From positions 238,546 to 302,545 of the forward strand of contig NZ_JAAVKI010000007.1 of assembly GCF_011806525.1 (NCBI RefSeq): DNA of 64,000 bases, written 5' to 3'. Origin of the DNA: Thalassospira sp. HF15 (GTDB lineage: Bacteria > Pseudomonadota > Alphaproteobacteria > Rhodospirillales > Thalassospiraceae). The notes beneath the pieces were generated by a model that saw nothing but the letters and a program-made list of their open reading frames with translations, was not told the DNA's origin and searched no databases. The position numbers and the translations under genes were made by a program. Each line of letters opens with the position of its first letter. Position 1 is the stretch's first letter. Shown one piece after another: positions 35,645 to 46,600 of this stretch.

Positions 35645-36847
35645 TCAAAGCTTCTCGGGCGCACGCACATTGAAGCGCGGCAATGACAAAACAAGGCCTG
35701 CAACCAGCATAACAAAGCTCAACCCAAGGATCAGCCAGCTGGTCTGCGCAAGACTGCCTGTTAGCCCCACCAGAAGCCCTGCGACTGGCTGTGTCATATT
35801 GTTGAATAAAATAATCACGCCGGTCGTTTTGCCATAGTCTCTGGCCGGGATGATCTTTTGTCGAACGGTGCGAATGTAGATGTTAAACATCCCGTCAAAT
35901 CCCAGCACCACGGCAAAGCCAACCATATAAAGCCAGTAATCGGGGCTAATCGCGGTCAGCACACCACCAAGAAAGACCCCGGCGAATGATATCAAACCGA
36001 TGCGCCCCACCGAAAGACGGCTCGCCCCAACCAGCATCAGAACCACAATGGTAAATGCCGCACCAACAGTCTGCACAAGGGCGTAATATTCCTCGCTTTG
36101 GCCGTGTAACCCGGTAACCATCGCCGCCGAAGTCGCAAGCGTGATGCCAAAAACAAGGTTCACGCTTGCCGTCAGTGCGATCACACGTTTAAGCCCCGGC
36201 AGGCAAATCAGATGTGAAAATGCGGTTTTAAACGGTGCTACCCAGGACGGGTTTTCGTCCGTTGCCGTGATCATGGTCTGGTTAAAGCGACGCCAGATCA
36301 TCATGGAAATTTCGGCAATTCCAAACAGAACTGCCGCAACGACCACAACAGTTTGCCAGTTGCTGATCGCAAACAGGGTGGCGGCAAACAACGGTCCAAG
36401 AACGATGCTCGCCTGATTGACACTTTGCGAGACAGATTGAATCTTTTCAAACCGGACACTGGCAAAGACCTGCGGCAACAGAACTTCGCGTGCCATGAAA
36501 CCCTGCGTGGTCAGCAGACCACAAATCGCAGAAATGCCGACAACCCAGCCAAGCCCGTCAAACAAGGCAAAACCGATCAGTCCCAGGACACAAACAAGGG
36601 CCCGACCGAGTTGACTAAGCTGCATCAGTCTAAGCGGCGAATACCGATCAGAAAGAACACCGCACACCGGATAAAACAAAACGCGTGGCAATGTTTCGGC
36701 GGCGTAAGCCAAACCTGAAAGCGAAACGCTTTGGGTTGTTTGATAAACCACCAATGGCACGACAAACAAAAGAAACTGGTCGGCAAGCCTGGCGGCAAAC
36801 ATGGATGTGAAAAACAGACCGGCAGGCTTTCGAAAATCAAATCGCAC
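35645..36847 (-). CDS. MFS transporter (DHA3-like)
   Basis: 400 aa with twelve predicted membrane helices. The cytoplasmic loop 2-3 motif is GVLSDRYSPLRLMQ. The layout suits a drug or siderophore exporter of the DHA3 type (EntS-like), but the substrate cannot be derived. No paired biosynthetic gene is adjacent. About 250 bases without a gene separate it from the aminotransferase. Confidence 0.83.
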   Translation of the reverse strand: MRFDFRKPAGLFFTSMFAARLADQFLLFVVPLVVYQTTQSVSLSGLAYAAETLPRVLFYPVCGVLSDRYSPLRLMQLSQLGRALVCVLGLIGFALFDGLGWVVGISAICGLLTTQGFMAREVLLPQVFASVRFEKIQSVSQSVNQASIVLGPLFAATLFAISNWQTVVVVAAVLFGIAEISMMIWRRFNQTMITATDENPSWVAPFKTAFSHLICLPGLKRVIALTASVNLVFGITLATSAAMVTGLHGQSEEYYALVQTVGAAFTIVVLMLVGASRLSVGRIGLISFAGVFLGGVLTAISPDYWLYMVGFAVVLGFDGMFNIYIRTVRQKIIPARDYGKTTGVIILFNNMTQPVAGLLVGLTGSLAQTSWLILGLSFVMLVAGLVLSLPRFNVRAPEKL

Positions 36848-37048
36848 CGCGATGCATCCTTTTGAAATCAGTTCAAAAAGTCTGCCTTAACCTTGCGTCG
36901 ATTACACTTGTTCCAAAAGCAGCAATCTTGCATGGCAGTTGCGCAGCTTTGGGTCGTGACTTTCACATAACCCCCGCGAGAACAGAGTCCTTTGTTGCAA
37001 ATAAACTTGCCGTACTGCTTGTTCAGAGTCCAACTTGAAATAAGCGTT

Positions 37049-37948
37049 TCACGCTGCGTCTACCACTGCGGTCTCTTGGCTCTGCCGATCTGGCTTAGAC
37101 AGACGGGTTTCGCCATATCGGTAAGCTTTCGAAAGAACAATCCCGAGCATGAGCAATGACAGCAGTTTGAATATTTGGCTGGCAAACGAAAGTAATGCCA
37201 ACAAAGATAAATGGCCGATTTCTCTTGCCAACTGCAAATCAAATTGCGCGCCAAAGAGCTTGATCCAAATTGCTGCAGTGACTGTCAAACCAAGTCCGAC
37301 CAAAAACACCGGAACAGGACCAATTAGAACTCTTGAAATGATGTAGCCTGACGCCAAACATCCACGCTTCACTGTTTGCCTAAGTGGTAACCGACGCTGC
37401 AAAAGAGCTGCGGGCAAGGCTGTACCGAACAAAACCAGCACCATTAACATCCACAGATATTCAGTCAGATCTGCCGCAAGGACCCAAAGCAGTTTGCCGA
37501 CACTGCTTTCTGGCCAGAATTCCTCAAGTCTCAAAAACCCACCAAACAGAGTGTTACCTTTGGCAGAAAAAAACCAAGCGTCAACAAGCTTCAGCAGCAC
37601 GAGAAGAATAAGTGCCTTGATCGTGAATCGTATAAGGTCACTTTTACTTGGACGAGCACTCGCTCCCATAACCTCCAAAGAGCATCCTGTATAAAACGCT
37701 ATTCCCGCTGAGACAAAAAACACGATTCTCGAAAAAATCCACAGTCCTTCTTGAAATAAGAGAGGATAAAGAACCAGAGGCAGATTGACCAAAAGAAGGG
37801 CAAACACCAAAACGGCCACCCTTATTTTGTTTAGAGCGATGGCGGATATCGCCGAGCACCAGATTCCAAGCTCCTGTTGGCCTTGGCTACTCTCTTCGCG
37901 ACAAGCTGTACCGTCAGGATTTTGTGCCTTCACGTCAGATTTCCCCAA
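37049..37948 (-). CDS. Unrecognised polytopic membrane protein, low GC
   Basis: 299 aa with six or seven hydrophobic helices, starting near residue 45. The N-terminus is polar. There is no recognised domain. The C-terminal helix runs into SKAYRYGETRL, resembling the end of the protein at 30315-31238. AT-rich composition compared with neighbours. The start is uncertain: TTG at 37948, or a GTG 12 bases later that is better placed relative to GGGGAAA. Confidence 0.6.
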   Translation of the reverse strand: MGKSDVKAQNPDGTACREESSQGQQELGIWCSAISAIALNKIRVAVLVFALLLVNLPLVLYPLLFQEGLWIFSRIVFFVSAGIAFYTGCSLEVMGASARPSKSDLIRFTIKALILLVLLKLVDAWFFSAKGNTLFGGFLRLEEFWPESSVGKLLWVLAADLTEYLWMLMVLVLFGTALPAALLQRRLPLRQTVKRGCLASGYIISRVLIGPVPVFLVGLGLTVTAAIWIKLFGAQFDLQLAREIGHLSLLALLSFASQIFKLLSLLMLGIVLSKAYRYGETRLSKPDRQSQETAVVDAA

Positions 37949-38289
37949 GATGCCCTACCCCAACCTAAAGACTATAAAGATTTTATATACAATTCAACTA
38001 GTTGAAGAATTTTATAAAACCTGTCTCCGACCATAAACAACTTCTGGAATGCCCGAATGAGTTTGTCTGCAATCAACAACCATGAAATATCCTTGCTCTG
38101 AAGAACTTGACACATTAAACAACTAAACACTGTTAAATTAAATTCGACGACATTTTTTTGTGTAAAAATAGAAATCACACTTGCTTTGCGGGGCATTCCA
38201 TATTACCCATCAAAGCCAAGTGAAATACTTTCATAAACACCAAATTATGTGTTAATTGCCACAGTTATGATTGATCGGCAGGAAAGAGA
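37949..38289. other. AT-rich gene-free region upstream of cysD
   Basis: No gene is supported. The stretch 38107-38136 contains TTGACA and, 18 bases on, TGTTAA, a possible sigma-70 promoter pointing to cysD with a leader of about 150 bases. A CysB-type control of this operon would be expected, but no site is identified. GGAAAGAG directly precedes the cysD ATG. Confidence 0.4.
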
Positions 38290-39195
38290 ATGCAGCCTAA
38301 TCTGACCCATCTCCGCCAGCTTGAGGCTGAGAGTATCCATATCATCCGCGAGGTGGCGGCATCGTTTGAACGGCCGGTGATGCTTTATTCCATCGGCAAG
38401 GATTCATCGGTTTTGCTGCATCTGGCGCGCAAGGCGTTTTATCCCGCCCCGCCACCCTTTCCGTTGATGCATGTTGATACCACCTGGAAATTCCGCGAAA
38501 TGATCGAATTTCGCGACCGGATTGCTGCCGAATACGGCTTTGATCTGATTGTTCATATCAATCAGGACGGCGTTAAGCAGGGCATTGGCCCATTCACCCA
38601 TGGGTCGAGTCTTCATACTGACGTTATGAAGACGGAATCTCTCAAACAGGCGCTGAACAAATACAAGTTCGATGCAGCTTTTGGCGGCGCCCGCCGGGAC
38701 GAGGAAAAAGCGCGTGCCAAGGAACGTGTGTTTTCCTTCCGCACCGAAACCCATCGCTGGGACCCGAAAAACCAGCGTCCGGAGTTGTGGGATATCTATA
38801 ACGCCCGGATCAACAAGGGTGAAAGCATCCGTGCCTTCCCGATCTCCAACTGGACCGAGCTTGATATCTGGCAATATATCTATCTCGAACAGATCCCGAT
38901 TGTACCGCTGTATTATTCTGCCAAACGCCCGGTGGTCGAACGTGACGGCATGCTGATCATGGTTGATGACGACCGCATGCCGCTGAACCCCGGTGAAACG
39001 CCAGAAATGAAATCGGTGCGGTTCAGGACGCTTGGCTGCTATCCGCTGACCGGGGCGGTTGAGTCCGAGGCCGCCACCCTGCCCGAGATCATTCAGGAAA
39101 TGCTTCTGACCCGTTCAAGCGAACGTCAGGGCCGTATGATTGACCACGACCAGGCCGGGTCGATGGAGAAGAAGAAGCAGGAAGGATACTTCTAA
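38290..39195 (+). CDS. cysD: Sulfate adenylyltransferase subunit 2
   Basis: 301 aa, the ATP-pyrophosphatase subunit that makes adenosine 5'-phosphosulfate from sulfate and ATP. The PP-loop variant is [15 protein letters not shown] near residue 33. Other blocks are [37 protein letters not shown] and [13 protein letters not shown]. The length matches the family. The stop overlaps the start of cysNC (TAATG), so the two subunits are made in step. Confidence 0.96.
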   Translation: MQPNLTHLRQLEAESIHIIREVAASFERPVMLYSIGKDSSVLLHLARKAFYPAPPPFPLMHVDTTWKFREMIEFRDRIAAEYGFDLIVHINQDGVKQGIGPFTHGSSLHTDVMKTESLKQALNKYKFDAAFGGARRDEEKARAKERVFSFRTETHRWDPKNQRPELWDIYNARINKGESIRAFPISNWTELDIWQYIYLEQIPIVPLYYSAKRPVVERDGMLIMVDDDRMPLNPGETPEMKSVRFRTLGCYPLTGAVESEAATLPEIIQEMLLTRSSERQGRMIDHDQAGSMEKKKQEGYF

Positions 39196-41114
39196 TGGCG
39201 CACCAATCCGACCTGATTGCTGATGACATTCTTGGCTACCTGAAGTCTCAGGAAGAAAAAAGCCTGCTGCGTTTCATCACCTGTGGCAGCGTGGACGATG
39301 GCAAATCGACCCTGATTGGCCGTTTGCTTTGGGATTCCAAGCTTATCTTTGAAGATCAGCTGGCCGCCCTTGAATCTGACAGCCGCAAAGTTGGCACCCA
39401 GGGAGGCGAGATTGATTTTGCCCTGCTGCTTGATGGTCTGCAGGCCGAACGCGAACAGGGCATCACCATTGATGTTGCCTATCGCTTCTTCTCGACCGAC
39501 AAGCGCAAATTCATCGTCGCCGATACGCCCGGCCACGAACAATATACGCGTAACATGGCAACCGGGGCCTCGACCGCCGATGTTGCCGTGATCCTGATTG
39601 ATGCGCGTAAAGGGATTTTGACCCAGACCCGCCGTCACAGCTTCATCACATCCCTTTTGGGCATCAAGCATGTGGTGCTGGCCGTCAACAAGATGGACCT
39701 GATCGACTATGACCAGTCGAAGTTCGATCAGATTGTTGCCGAATACAACGCATTCGCCAAACAGCTGAAGTATAGCTCGATCACCGCAATCCCGCTTTCG
39801 GCGCTTCGTGGCGACAACATGATCGCGCCGAGTGCCAATACCCCCTGGTATTCCGGCCCGACCTTGCTTTCCCATCTTGAAGATGTGCAGGTCGAACAGG
39901 ACGCGATTGAAAAACCGTTCCGTCTGCCGGTTCAGTGGGTCAATCGCCCGAACCTTGATTTCCGGGGCTTTTCCGGCACGATTTCATCTGGCCGCGTCAA
40001 ACCGGGGGACGAGATTGTCGTCACCGCATCGGGCCAGACCAGCAAGGTCAAGGATATCGTCACCTTTGATGGCAACCTGGATGTTGCCATCGCCGGTCAG
40101 GCGATTACGCTGACCCTTGAAGATGAAATCGACATTTCGCGTGGCGATGTTCTGGCCGCATCTGACGCCAAGCCGGACTTCGCCGATCAGTTCGAAGCCC
40201 GCATCATCTGGATGCATGAAGATCATCTTCTGCCCGGTCGCCCCTATCTGATCAAGATGGGCGCACAAGTTGCCAATGCGCAGATCAGCGACCTTAAATA
40301 CAAAGTCAATGTGAATACGCTTGAACACGAACCGGGCAAAACGCTGGAGCTGAATGAAGTCGGCATCGCCAATATTTCGGCTGATAAAGCATTGGCTTTT
40401 GATCCCTATGACGAAAACCGTCATTCTGGCCGTTTCATCATCATTGACCGCTACACCAATGCCACTGTTGGGGCGGGCATGGTCAACCATTCCCTGCGCC
40501 GTGCGACCAACATCAAATGGCAGGAAATGGACATCAACAAGGGCGCACGTGCCTATCAGAAAGGCCAGAAGTCGGTCATTCTGTGGTTCACCGGCCTGTC
40601 GGGTGCGGGTAAATCGACCGTTGCCAACCTGGTGGAGAAAAAGCTCCATGCGTTGGGCAAGCACACCTACACCCTTGATGGCGACAATGTCCGTCATGGC
40701 CTGAACAAGGATCTTGGCTTTACCGATGCGGATCGCGTGGAAAACATCCGCCGTGTTGGCGAAACCGCCAAGCTGTTTGTTGATGCAGGCGTCATCACGC
40801 TGGTGTCCTTCATCTCGCCATTCAAAAGCGAACGTCAATTGGCGCGCAGTCTTGTTGAAGACGGCGAATTCATCGAAGTCTTCATCGATACCCCGCTTGA
40901 AGTCTGCGAACAGCGCGATGTGAAGGGTCTTTACAAAAAGGCCCGTGCGGGCGAAATCGCGAATTTCACCGGGATCGACAGCCCCTATGAGCGGCCTGAA
41001 AACGCCGAGATCACGGTCAACACATCCGATCAAACCGCCGAAGAAGCCGCCGAGGCGATTGTCTCCAAGCTTGAAGAATTCGGCGTTCTCGGGGCCTGGT
41101 TCCCGGAAATCTGA
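39195..41114 (+). CDS. cysNC: Bifunctional sulfate adenylyltransferase subunit 1 / APS kinase
   Basis: 639 aa. The N-terminal GTPase CysN (to about 440) has [26 protein letters not shown] and NKMDL and drives APS formation with CysD. The C-terminal CysC kinase (about 455-639) has [19 protein letters not shown] and phosphorylates APS to PAPS. The fusion (NodQ type) is common in alphaproteobacteria. The product feeds sulfate assimilation or sulfation. A terminator follows. Confidence 0.96.
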   Translation: MAHQSDLIADDILGYLKSQEEKSLLRFITCGSVDDGKSTLIGRLLWDSKLIFEDQLAALESDSRKVGTQGGEIDFALLLDGLQAEREQGITIDVAYRFFSTDKRKFIVADTPGHEQYTRNMATGASTADVAVILIDARKGILTQTRRHSFITSLLGIKHVVLAVNKMDLIDYDQSKFDQIVAEYNAFAKQLKYSSITAIPLSALRGDNMIAPSANTPWYSGPTLLSHLEDVQVEQDAIEKPFRLPVQWVNRPNLDFRGFSGTISSGRVKPGDEIVVTASGQTSKVKDIVTFDGNLDVAIAGQAITLTLEDEIDISRGDVLAASDAKPDFADQFEARIIWMHEDHLLPGRPYLIKMGAQVANAQISDLKYKVNVNTLEHEPGKTLELNEVGIANISADKALAFDPYDENRHSGRFIIIDRYTNATVGAGMVNHSLRRATNIKWQEMDINKGARAYQKGQKSVILWFTGLSGAGKSTVANLVEKKLHALGKHTYTLDGDNVRHGLNKDLGFTDADRVENIRRVGETAKLFVDAGVITLVSFISPFKSERQLARSLVEDGEFIEVFIDTPLEVCEQRDVKGLYKKARAGEIANFTGIDSPYERPENAEITVNTSDQTAEEAAEAIVSKLEEFGVLGAWFPEI

Positions 41115-41138
41115 CGCCGTCTAAAGACATGTATTCAG

Positions 41139-41175
41139 GAAAACCCGGCATTTCTAAATGTCGGGTTTTCTTTTG
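41139..41175 (+). terminator. Terminator of cysD-cysNC
   Basis: The 14-bp stem AAAACCCGGCATTT with its complement (one G-T pair) and a 2-base tip is followed by CTTTTGC. The A/T-rich arms could also work in reverse. Confidence 0.8.
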
Positions 41176-41254
41176 CTTCAGCCACATATCCACCACCTCA
41201 ATAAACCTGATTGGATACGCCTTGACTCCTGTTCTCGTTTCATCACATAAAAGA

Positions 41255-41269
41255 GAACAAAATAGGAAC
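41255..41269 (+). promoter_or_regulatory. LexA (SOS) box upstream of imuA
   Basis: GAACAAAATAGGAAC is an exact GAAC-N7-GAAC site, the alphaproteobacterial LexA operator. It ends seven bases before the imuA ATG and covers the ribosome site, so LexA should block the cassette until DNA damage. Confidence 0.85.
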
Positions 41270-41276
41270 AAAATCC

Positions 41277-42080
41277 ATGTCAGAAGAACGTATTCATCAG
41301 GCGCGCGCGGCCTTGGCCCGTGCCGAGCAGCACTGGAAGGTACAGGTTTCCTGTCTGTCGGGCGGGGCAGACGGGGTGATTGCGCGTGCCTTTGGCGATA
41401 CGTTTCTGGGCGATCATATCAGTATTGGCGGCCTTGCCCCGATTGGCTTGCATGAAGTGCTGTGCGGGCATGATGATTGTGCAGCGTCGCTTCTGGCGTG
41501 GTATCTGGCAACTGTTTCTGGCCCGGACGCAGCATCCCCAGAAGTCCCCAAGGGCATCTTCTGGATCCGGCAACGTCGCGCGCTGGATCAGGGCGGGTTT
41601 TATGCCCTGTCCCTGCCGATGGCGGCCATGAAACCCGAACCGTTGATGATGGCGGTGGATCAACAGGCCACCGCCCTTTGGACCTGTGAGGAAGTGGCAA
41701 AATCCGGTCAGGTCCATGCCGTGATCCTGGAAACCACCGACTATGACCTGACCACCGCAAGGCGCCTGCAACTGGCCTGTGAAAGCGGGGGCGCACGCAT
41801 CATCGTTTTGCGCCCGCTTGCCAGAGATGGGCGCATTCCAACCTCAAGCGCATGGACGCGGTGGCAAATCACACCTGTAAACGCCTTATCATCACCGGGG
41901 CCATCAACAGGACGACCAACAGGAAACGATCATTATCTCAGCCTGATCGGGGGGCGCGGGGTCCGACCGGGAAGCTGGAAAGTCAAAACCGATGCAACAA
42001 CGTTTTCTTTATCTGTGGCTGACCCACTGGAAAACCGACTGTCAGCGGACATCCCAAAAGACAGGCACGCCCACGCCTGA
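41277..42080 (+). CDS. imuA: Translesion synthesis accessory protein ImuA
   Basis: 267 aa, RecA-related accessory of the ImuA-ImuB-DnaE2 mutasome. It has PIGLHEVLCG, a long GIFWIRQRRALDQGGFY region, VHAVILETTDYDLTTARRLQ and a C-terminal GRGVRPGSWKVK. There is no canonical Walker A, as is usual in this family. It begins the SOS operon directly after the LexA box. Its 3' end overlaps imuB by 89 bases in another frame, so the last 30 residues may be poorly constrained. Confidence 0.9.
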   Translation: MSEERIHQARAALARAEQHWKVQVSCLSGGADGVIARAFGDTFLGDHISIGGLAPIGLHEVLCGHDDCAASLLAWYLATVSGPDAASPEVPKGIFWIRQRRALDQGGFYALSLPMAAMKPEPLMMAVDQQATALWTCEEVAKSGQVHAVILETTDYDLTTARRLQLACESGGARIIVLRPLARDGRIPTSSAWTRWQITPVNALSSPGPSTGRPTGNDHYLSLIGGRGVRPGSWKVKTDATTFSLSVADPLENRLSADIPKDRHAHA

Positions 42081-43617
42081 TCATCCCCGCGATGCTGACA
42101 GCCAAAAAACCGCCCAAGAAGCCCTTGCCACGCCGCACGTGATCACGCGCAGCGATCACAAGGGCGTGCTGGTCTGTGGCTTGAACGCAGCGGCGCAAAA
42201 GGCCGGGTTGCACGGCGGCATGCGGCTTTCGGATGCGCGCAGCATCCTGCCCGACCTTAAAGACAGCCCCGAAGATGCTGAACTGTGCGATGGCAAATTT
42301 GCTCGTCTGGTACGTTTCATGGACCGTTACAGCCCGTGGATTGCGCCGGATCGTGACCTGCATGCACGGGGGCTTCATGGTGATGCAGGCATGTGGCTTG
42401 AAATCACCGGTGGCAGTCATTTGTTTGGCGGCGAGAGTGCCATGATCAAACAAATACTGCGCGATATGAAAAACCAAGGCACTGCTGCCCGGGCCGCGAT
42501 TGCCGATACCGCCGGGGCCGCATGGGCCGCTGCCCGGTGCCATCCGGGGGCATCACATGAACGTATTTTATCCCTGCCACGTGATCACGGGGTGGCGGCC
42601 GGGTTTCCGGTATCGTGTCTGCGATTATCCGATGACATCATTGCGGTTCTGGCGCGCCTTGGCCTGAAACAGCTTGGTGATATCACGCCCCTGCCACGTG
42701 CGAATATCACCACCCGCCTTGGCCCGGATGTATTGCATCGTCTTGATCAGTTTTATGGCCGCCTGCCCGAACATCTGAATTTCGAACTGCCCGATGCCCC
42801 TTGGCTGATCAAACAAAGCTTTGGCGAGCCCTTGGGGAGTGCGGACACGCTGGCACATGCGATTGAAAGCATGGTGGCGGATCTGTGCGCAAAGCTGCGC
42901 TCTGATAATCTGGGTCTGCGGCGATTGCTGGTGCGCGCAATCCGGGTCGATGGCCAAACGCACACCATCACCACCACCACCGGCACAGCCTGCCAGTCCG
43001 AAAGCCATATCCTGCGTCTGCTGGCGGAAAAGATGCCCGGGGTTGATACCGGCTTTGGCATTGAACAGGTGATTGTCTATGCCCCGTGGGTCGAACATGT
43101 TGCCTTTCGACAGGTCCGCCTTGATCGCAAAAACGATGATAGCAGCGATGCCATCGCCCTAGCCCAATTGCTTGATCGCATTGCCCATCATCTGGGGCCG
43201 AAGGATATCCTTTATCGCCCGGCCCATCACGCCAGCCACCTGCCCGAACGGGCTGCCATCCGGCAATCGCCGACCGGCCCGCCCAAACTGGCACGGCTTT
43301 CGGATGCACCGTTGCCCAAACGCCCGGTGCGGTTGATTGACCCGCCAGAACCGGTCGATGTCATCGAACGCAGTGCGACCGGCGCACCAACCAAGCTGCG
43401 CTGGCGCAAAATGATCCTTGAGGTTTTGCGGGCCGACGGGCCAGAACGCATTTGCCCGGAATGGTGGGGATATCTGGATCGGGATAATTACGCCCTGTCA
43501 CAGATGACACGCGATTATTTCCGCATCTGCGATCAGCAAGGCCGGATGATCTGGCTGTTTCGCAGTGGCCATGCCGGGCAGGATATCTGGTCGGTACATG
43601 GATTGTTTGCCGGATGA
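41992..43617 (+). CDS. imuB: Y-family polymerase-like protein ImuB
   Basis: 541 aa. It has a Y-family polymerase fold (KGVLVCGLNAAAQKAGLHGG at the start, DRYSPWI and GMWLEITGGSHLFGGE) in which the usual catalytic acidic residues are not evident, in keeping with ImuB being a non-polymerase hub that binds the beta clamp and recruits DnaE2. The helix-hairpin region LARLGLKQLGDITPLPR is present. The ATG lies within imuA. It precedes dnaE2 by four bases. Confidence 0.9.
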   Translation: MQQRFLYLWLTHWKTDCQRTSQKTGTPTPDHPRDADSQKTAQEALATPHVITRSDHKGVLVCGLNAAAQKAGLHGGMRLSDARSILPDLKDSPEDAELCDGKFARLVRFMDRYSPWIAPDRDLHARGLHGDAGMWLEITGGSHLFGGESAMIKQILRDMKNQGTAARAAIADTAGAAWAAARCHPGASHERILSLPRDHGVAAGFPVSCLRLSDDIIAVLARLGLKQLGDITPLPRANITTRLGPDVLHRLDQFYGRLPEHLNFELPDAPWLIKQSFGEPLGSADTLAHAIESMVADLCAKLRSDNLGLRRLLVRAIRVDGQTHTITTTTGTACQSESHILRLLAEKMPGVDTGFGIEQVIVYAPWVEHVAFRQVRLDRKNDDSSDAIALAQLLDRIAHHLGPKDILYRPAHHASHLPERAAIRQSPTGPPKLARLSDAPLPKRPVRLIDPPEPVDVIERSATGAPTKLRWRKMILEVLRADGPERICPEWWGYLDRDNYALSQMTRDYFRICDQQGRMIWLFRSGHAGQDIWSVHGLFAG

Positions 43618-43621
43618 TGTC

Positions 43622-46600
43622 ATGAACAAACCAAACAGCACCAACACCACCGCTGATCATCCGGCCTATGCCGAACTCCATGTCAGCAGCAACTTTTCCT
43701 TCCTGCGCGGCGCATCGCATGCCGAGGAACTGGTCCTGACCGCAGCCACCAAGGGCCTGCAGGCGATTGCAATCACCGATCACAACACATTGGCTGGCGT
43801 GGTGCGCGGCCATACGGCACACCGCAATTATGCCGACCGGCTGAATTACATTGTTGGATGTCGGCTTGATCCGATGGATGGGCCATCCTTGCTGTGTTAT
43901 CCGACGGATCGGGCATCCTATGCCCGGCTGTGTCGGTTACTGACCCTTGGCAAGCGCCGCGCACCCAAGGGATCGTGCGAGATTTATATCGCCAACATCC
44001 TCACCCACAGTGACGGATTGCTGTTCATTGCCGTGCCGCCACAGGTCCCTGATGACACCTTCCGTGCTGAATTGATCCGCCTGAAGCCCCATCTTGACGG
44101 ACGTTTATGGCTATCTGTCGGACGGTTCATGGACGGGTTTGATAGCGAACGGCTTGAATTTACCGAGGCGGTCGAGGCCGACCTTGGCATTCCCGCCGTG
44201 GTGACCAATGACGTGCATATGCATTTGCGATCGCGCAAACCATTGCAGGATGTCCTGACCTGCATTCGCCATCACTGCACGCTTGAAGATGCCGGGTACC
44301 GTTTGTTTCCCAATGGCGAACGGCACATCAAATCGCCGCGCGAAATGGCACGGTTGTTTCCCGATCACCCGCATTGGCTGGCCCGCACCATTGAGATTGC
44401 CGATCAATGCACCTTCAGCCTTGATGAGCTGCGCTATGAATACCCCGATGAAAATGATGGCACCGGCGAAGGCACACAGGAACGCCTGATCCGCCTGACC
44501 TGGGAAGGGGCGCATAAACGCTATCCGGACGGCGTGCCCGACAAAGTCAAAAACCTGATCGAGACCGAGCTTAAACTGATCGACGAGCTGGGCTATGCCC
44601 CCTATTTCCTGACCGTACATGACATCGTTGCCTTTGCCCGGTCCAAGGGGATTTTGTGTCAGGGGCGCGGATCGGCGGCCAATTCATCGGTGTGCTTCTG
44701 CCTGCATGTCACCTCGGTCGATCCCAACGAGGTAGAGCTGCTGTTTTCGCGTTTCATCAGCAATGCGCGCAATGAGCCGCCTGATATCGATGTCGATTTT
44801 GAACATGAACGCCGCGAAGAAGTCATTCAGTTCATCTATGAACGCTATGGCCGCGACCGTGCAGGCCTGACCGCAACGGTGATTTCATACCGGTCGCGTA
44901 GTGCGATGCGCGATGTCGGCAAGGTGTTTGGTTTGACGGAGGACACCATCGTCAAACTGACCAAAACCATCTGGGGATCCAGCAGCAAGGGCGCACATGA
45001 CACCATGATGCGCCAGTCGGGCATTCATCCCGATGAACCGCGCCTGAAGGCCGTTCTGGATATCGCAGGCGAACTGACGGGCTTTCCCCGTCATCTGTCG
45101 CAACATGTTGGCGGCTTTGTCATCACGCGCGGGCCGCTTTGCGAACTGTCGCCAATTGCCAATGCCGCCATGGCCGATCGCACCACCATTGAATGGGACA
45201 AGGATGACATTGATGCGCTGGGGATATTAAAGGTCGATATCCTTGCCTTGGGCATGCTGACCTGTATCCGAAAGGCCCTGGATGAACTGCGCACACACAA
45301 GAACATCAATTACGACCTGGCAACCCTTCCCAAGGAAGACCGCGCCACCTATCGGATGCTTGAAAAGGCCGATAGCATCGGCACTTTTCAGGTGGAATCA
45401 CGCGCACAAATGAGCATGCTGCCGCGCCTGAAACCGCAAAGCATCTATGACCTGACCATTCAGGTGGCGATTGTGCGCCCCGGCCCCATTCAGGGCGGCA
45501 TGGTCCACCCGTTTTTGCAACGGCGCATGGGCCGCGAAAAGGTCGAATACCCATCAAAGGAACTCGAAGCCGTCCTGAAACGCACCTGTGGGGTGCCGCT
45601 GTTTCAGGAACAGGCGATGCAGATCGCCATTGTCGCTGCGGGCTATTCCGGCGGGGAGGCCGACAACCTGCGTCGGGCCATGGCAACGTTCAAGCGCACC
45701 GGCACCATTGGCGAACATCGCACCAAATTCATCAATGGCATGCTCAAAAACGGCTACGACATGGAGTTTGCCGAACGGTGCTTCAAACAGATCGAAGGCT
45801 TTGCTGATTATGGCTTCCCCGAAAGCCACGCGGCGAGTTTTGCCATTCTGGCCTATGCGTCTTCCTGGCTGAAATGCCATCACCCGGATGTGTTTTTATG
45901 TGCACTGTTGAACTCTCAGCCGATGGGGTTCTATGCCCCGGCGCAATTGGTCAATGATGCGCGCAATCACGGGGTGCGCGTGCTTGAAATCGATATCAAT
46001 CACAGTTTCTGGGACAATCAGCTTGAACGGGAAATGGGCCGCACAGCGGGCTATCATTCGGTGCGCCTTGGTTTTCGCCAGATCAAGGGATTTGGCGAAC
46101 TTGATGCCCTTGCCCTGATTGCCAACCGGCCGCAAGGCGGATTTCAGGATGTCTATCTGATGGCGCGCCAGACGGGATTGTCGCCAGCAGCCCTTGAAAA
46201 ACTGGCCGAGGCCGATGCGTTTGGATCGCTGGGGCTGTCGCGGCGCGAAGCATTATGGGCGGTGCGCCGCTTTGGCAAGGGGCGCAAGGCCCCAGCCGCC
46301 CTGCCGCTTTTCGAAGCAGCCCAGAACTTCAACCACAATATGGGCGTTTCGGCCGAATTTGGCGCAGAGGCCCCGGTGGACCTGCCGATCATGGGCCCGG
46401 GTGAAGAGATTATCGAAGATTACGCAAGCTTGCGCCTGTCCCTTAAAGGCCATCCGATGTCGATGCTGCGCGATGCAATGACCACGGCGGGCATCTGCAC
46501 GGCAAGCGACATTGCCAATGTCCGCGACGGGCAACGCCTGACCCATGCGGGGCTGGCGATTGTCCGTCAGCGGCCCGGTACGGCATCGGGCGTTGTTTTC

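Noticed and set aside
39984..41033. Minus-strand open frame opposite cysNC
   Set aside because: A shadow; no family resemblance, and the sense gene is intact.
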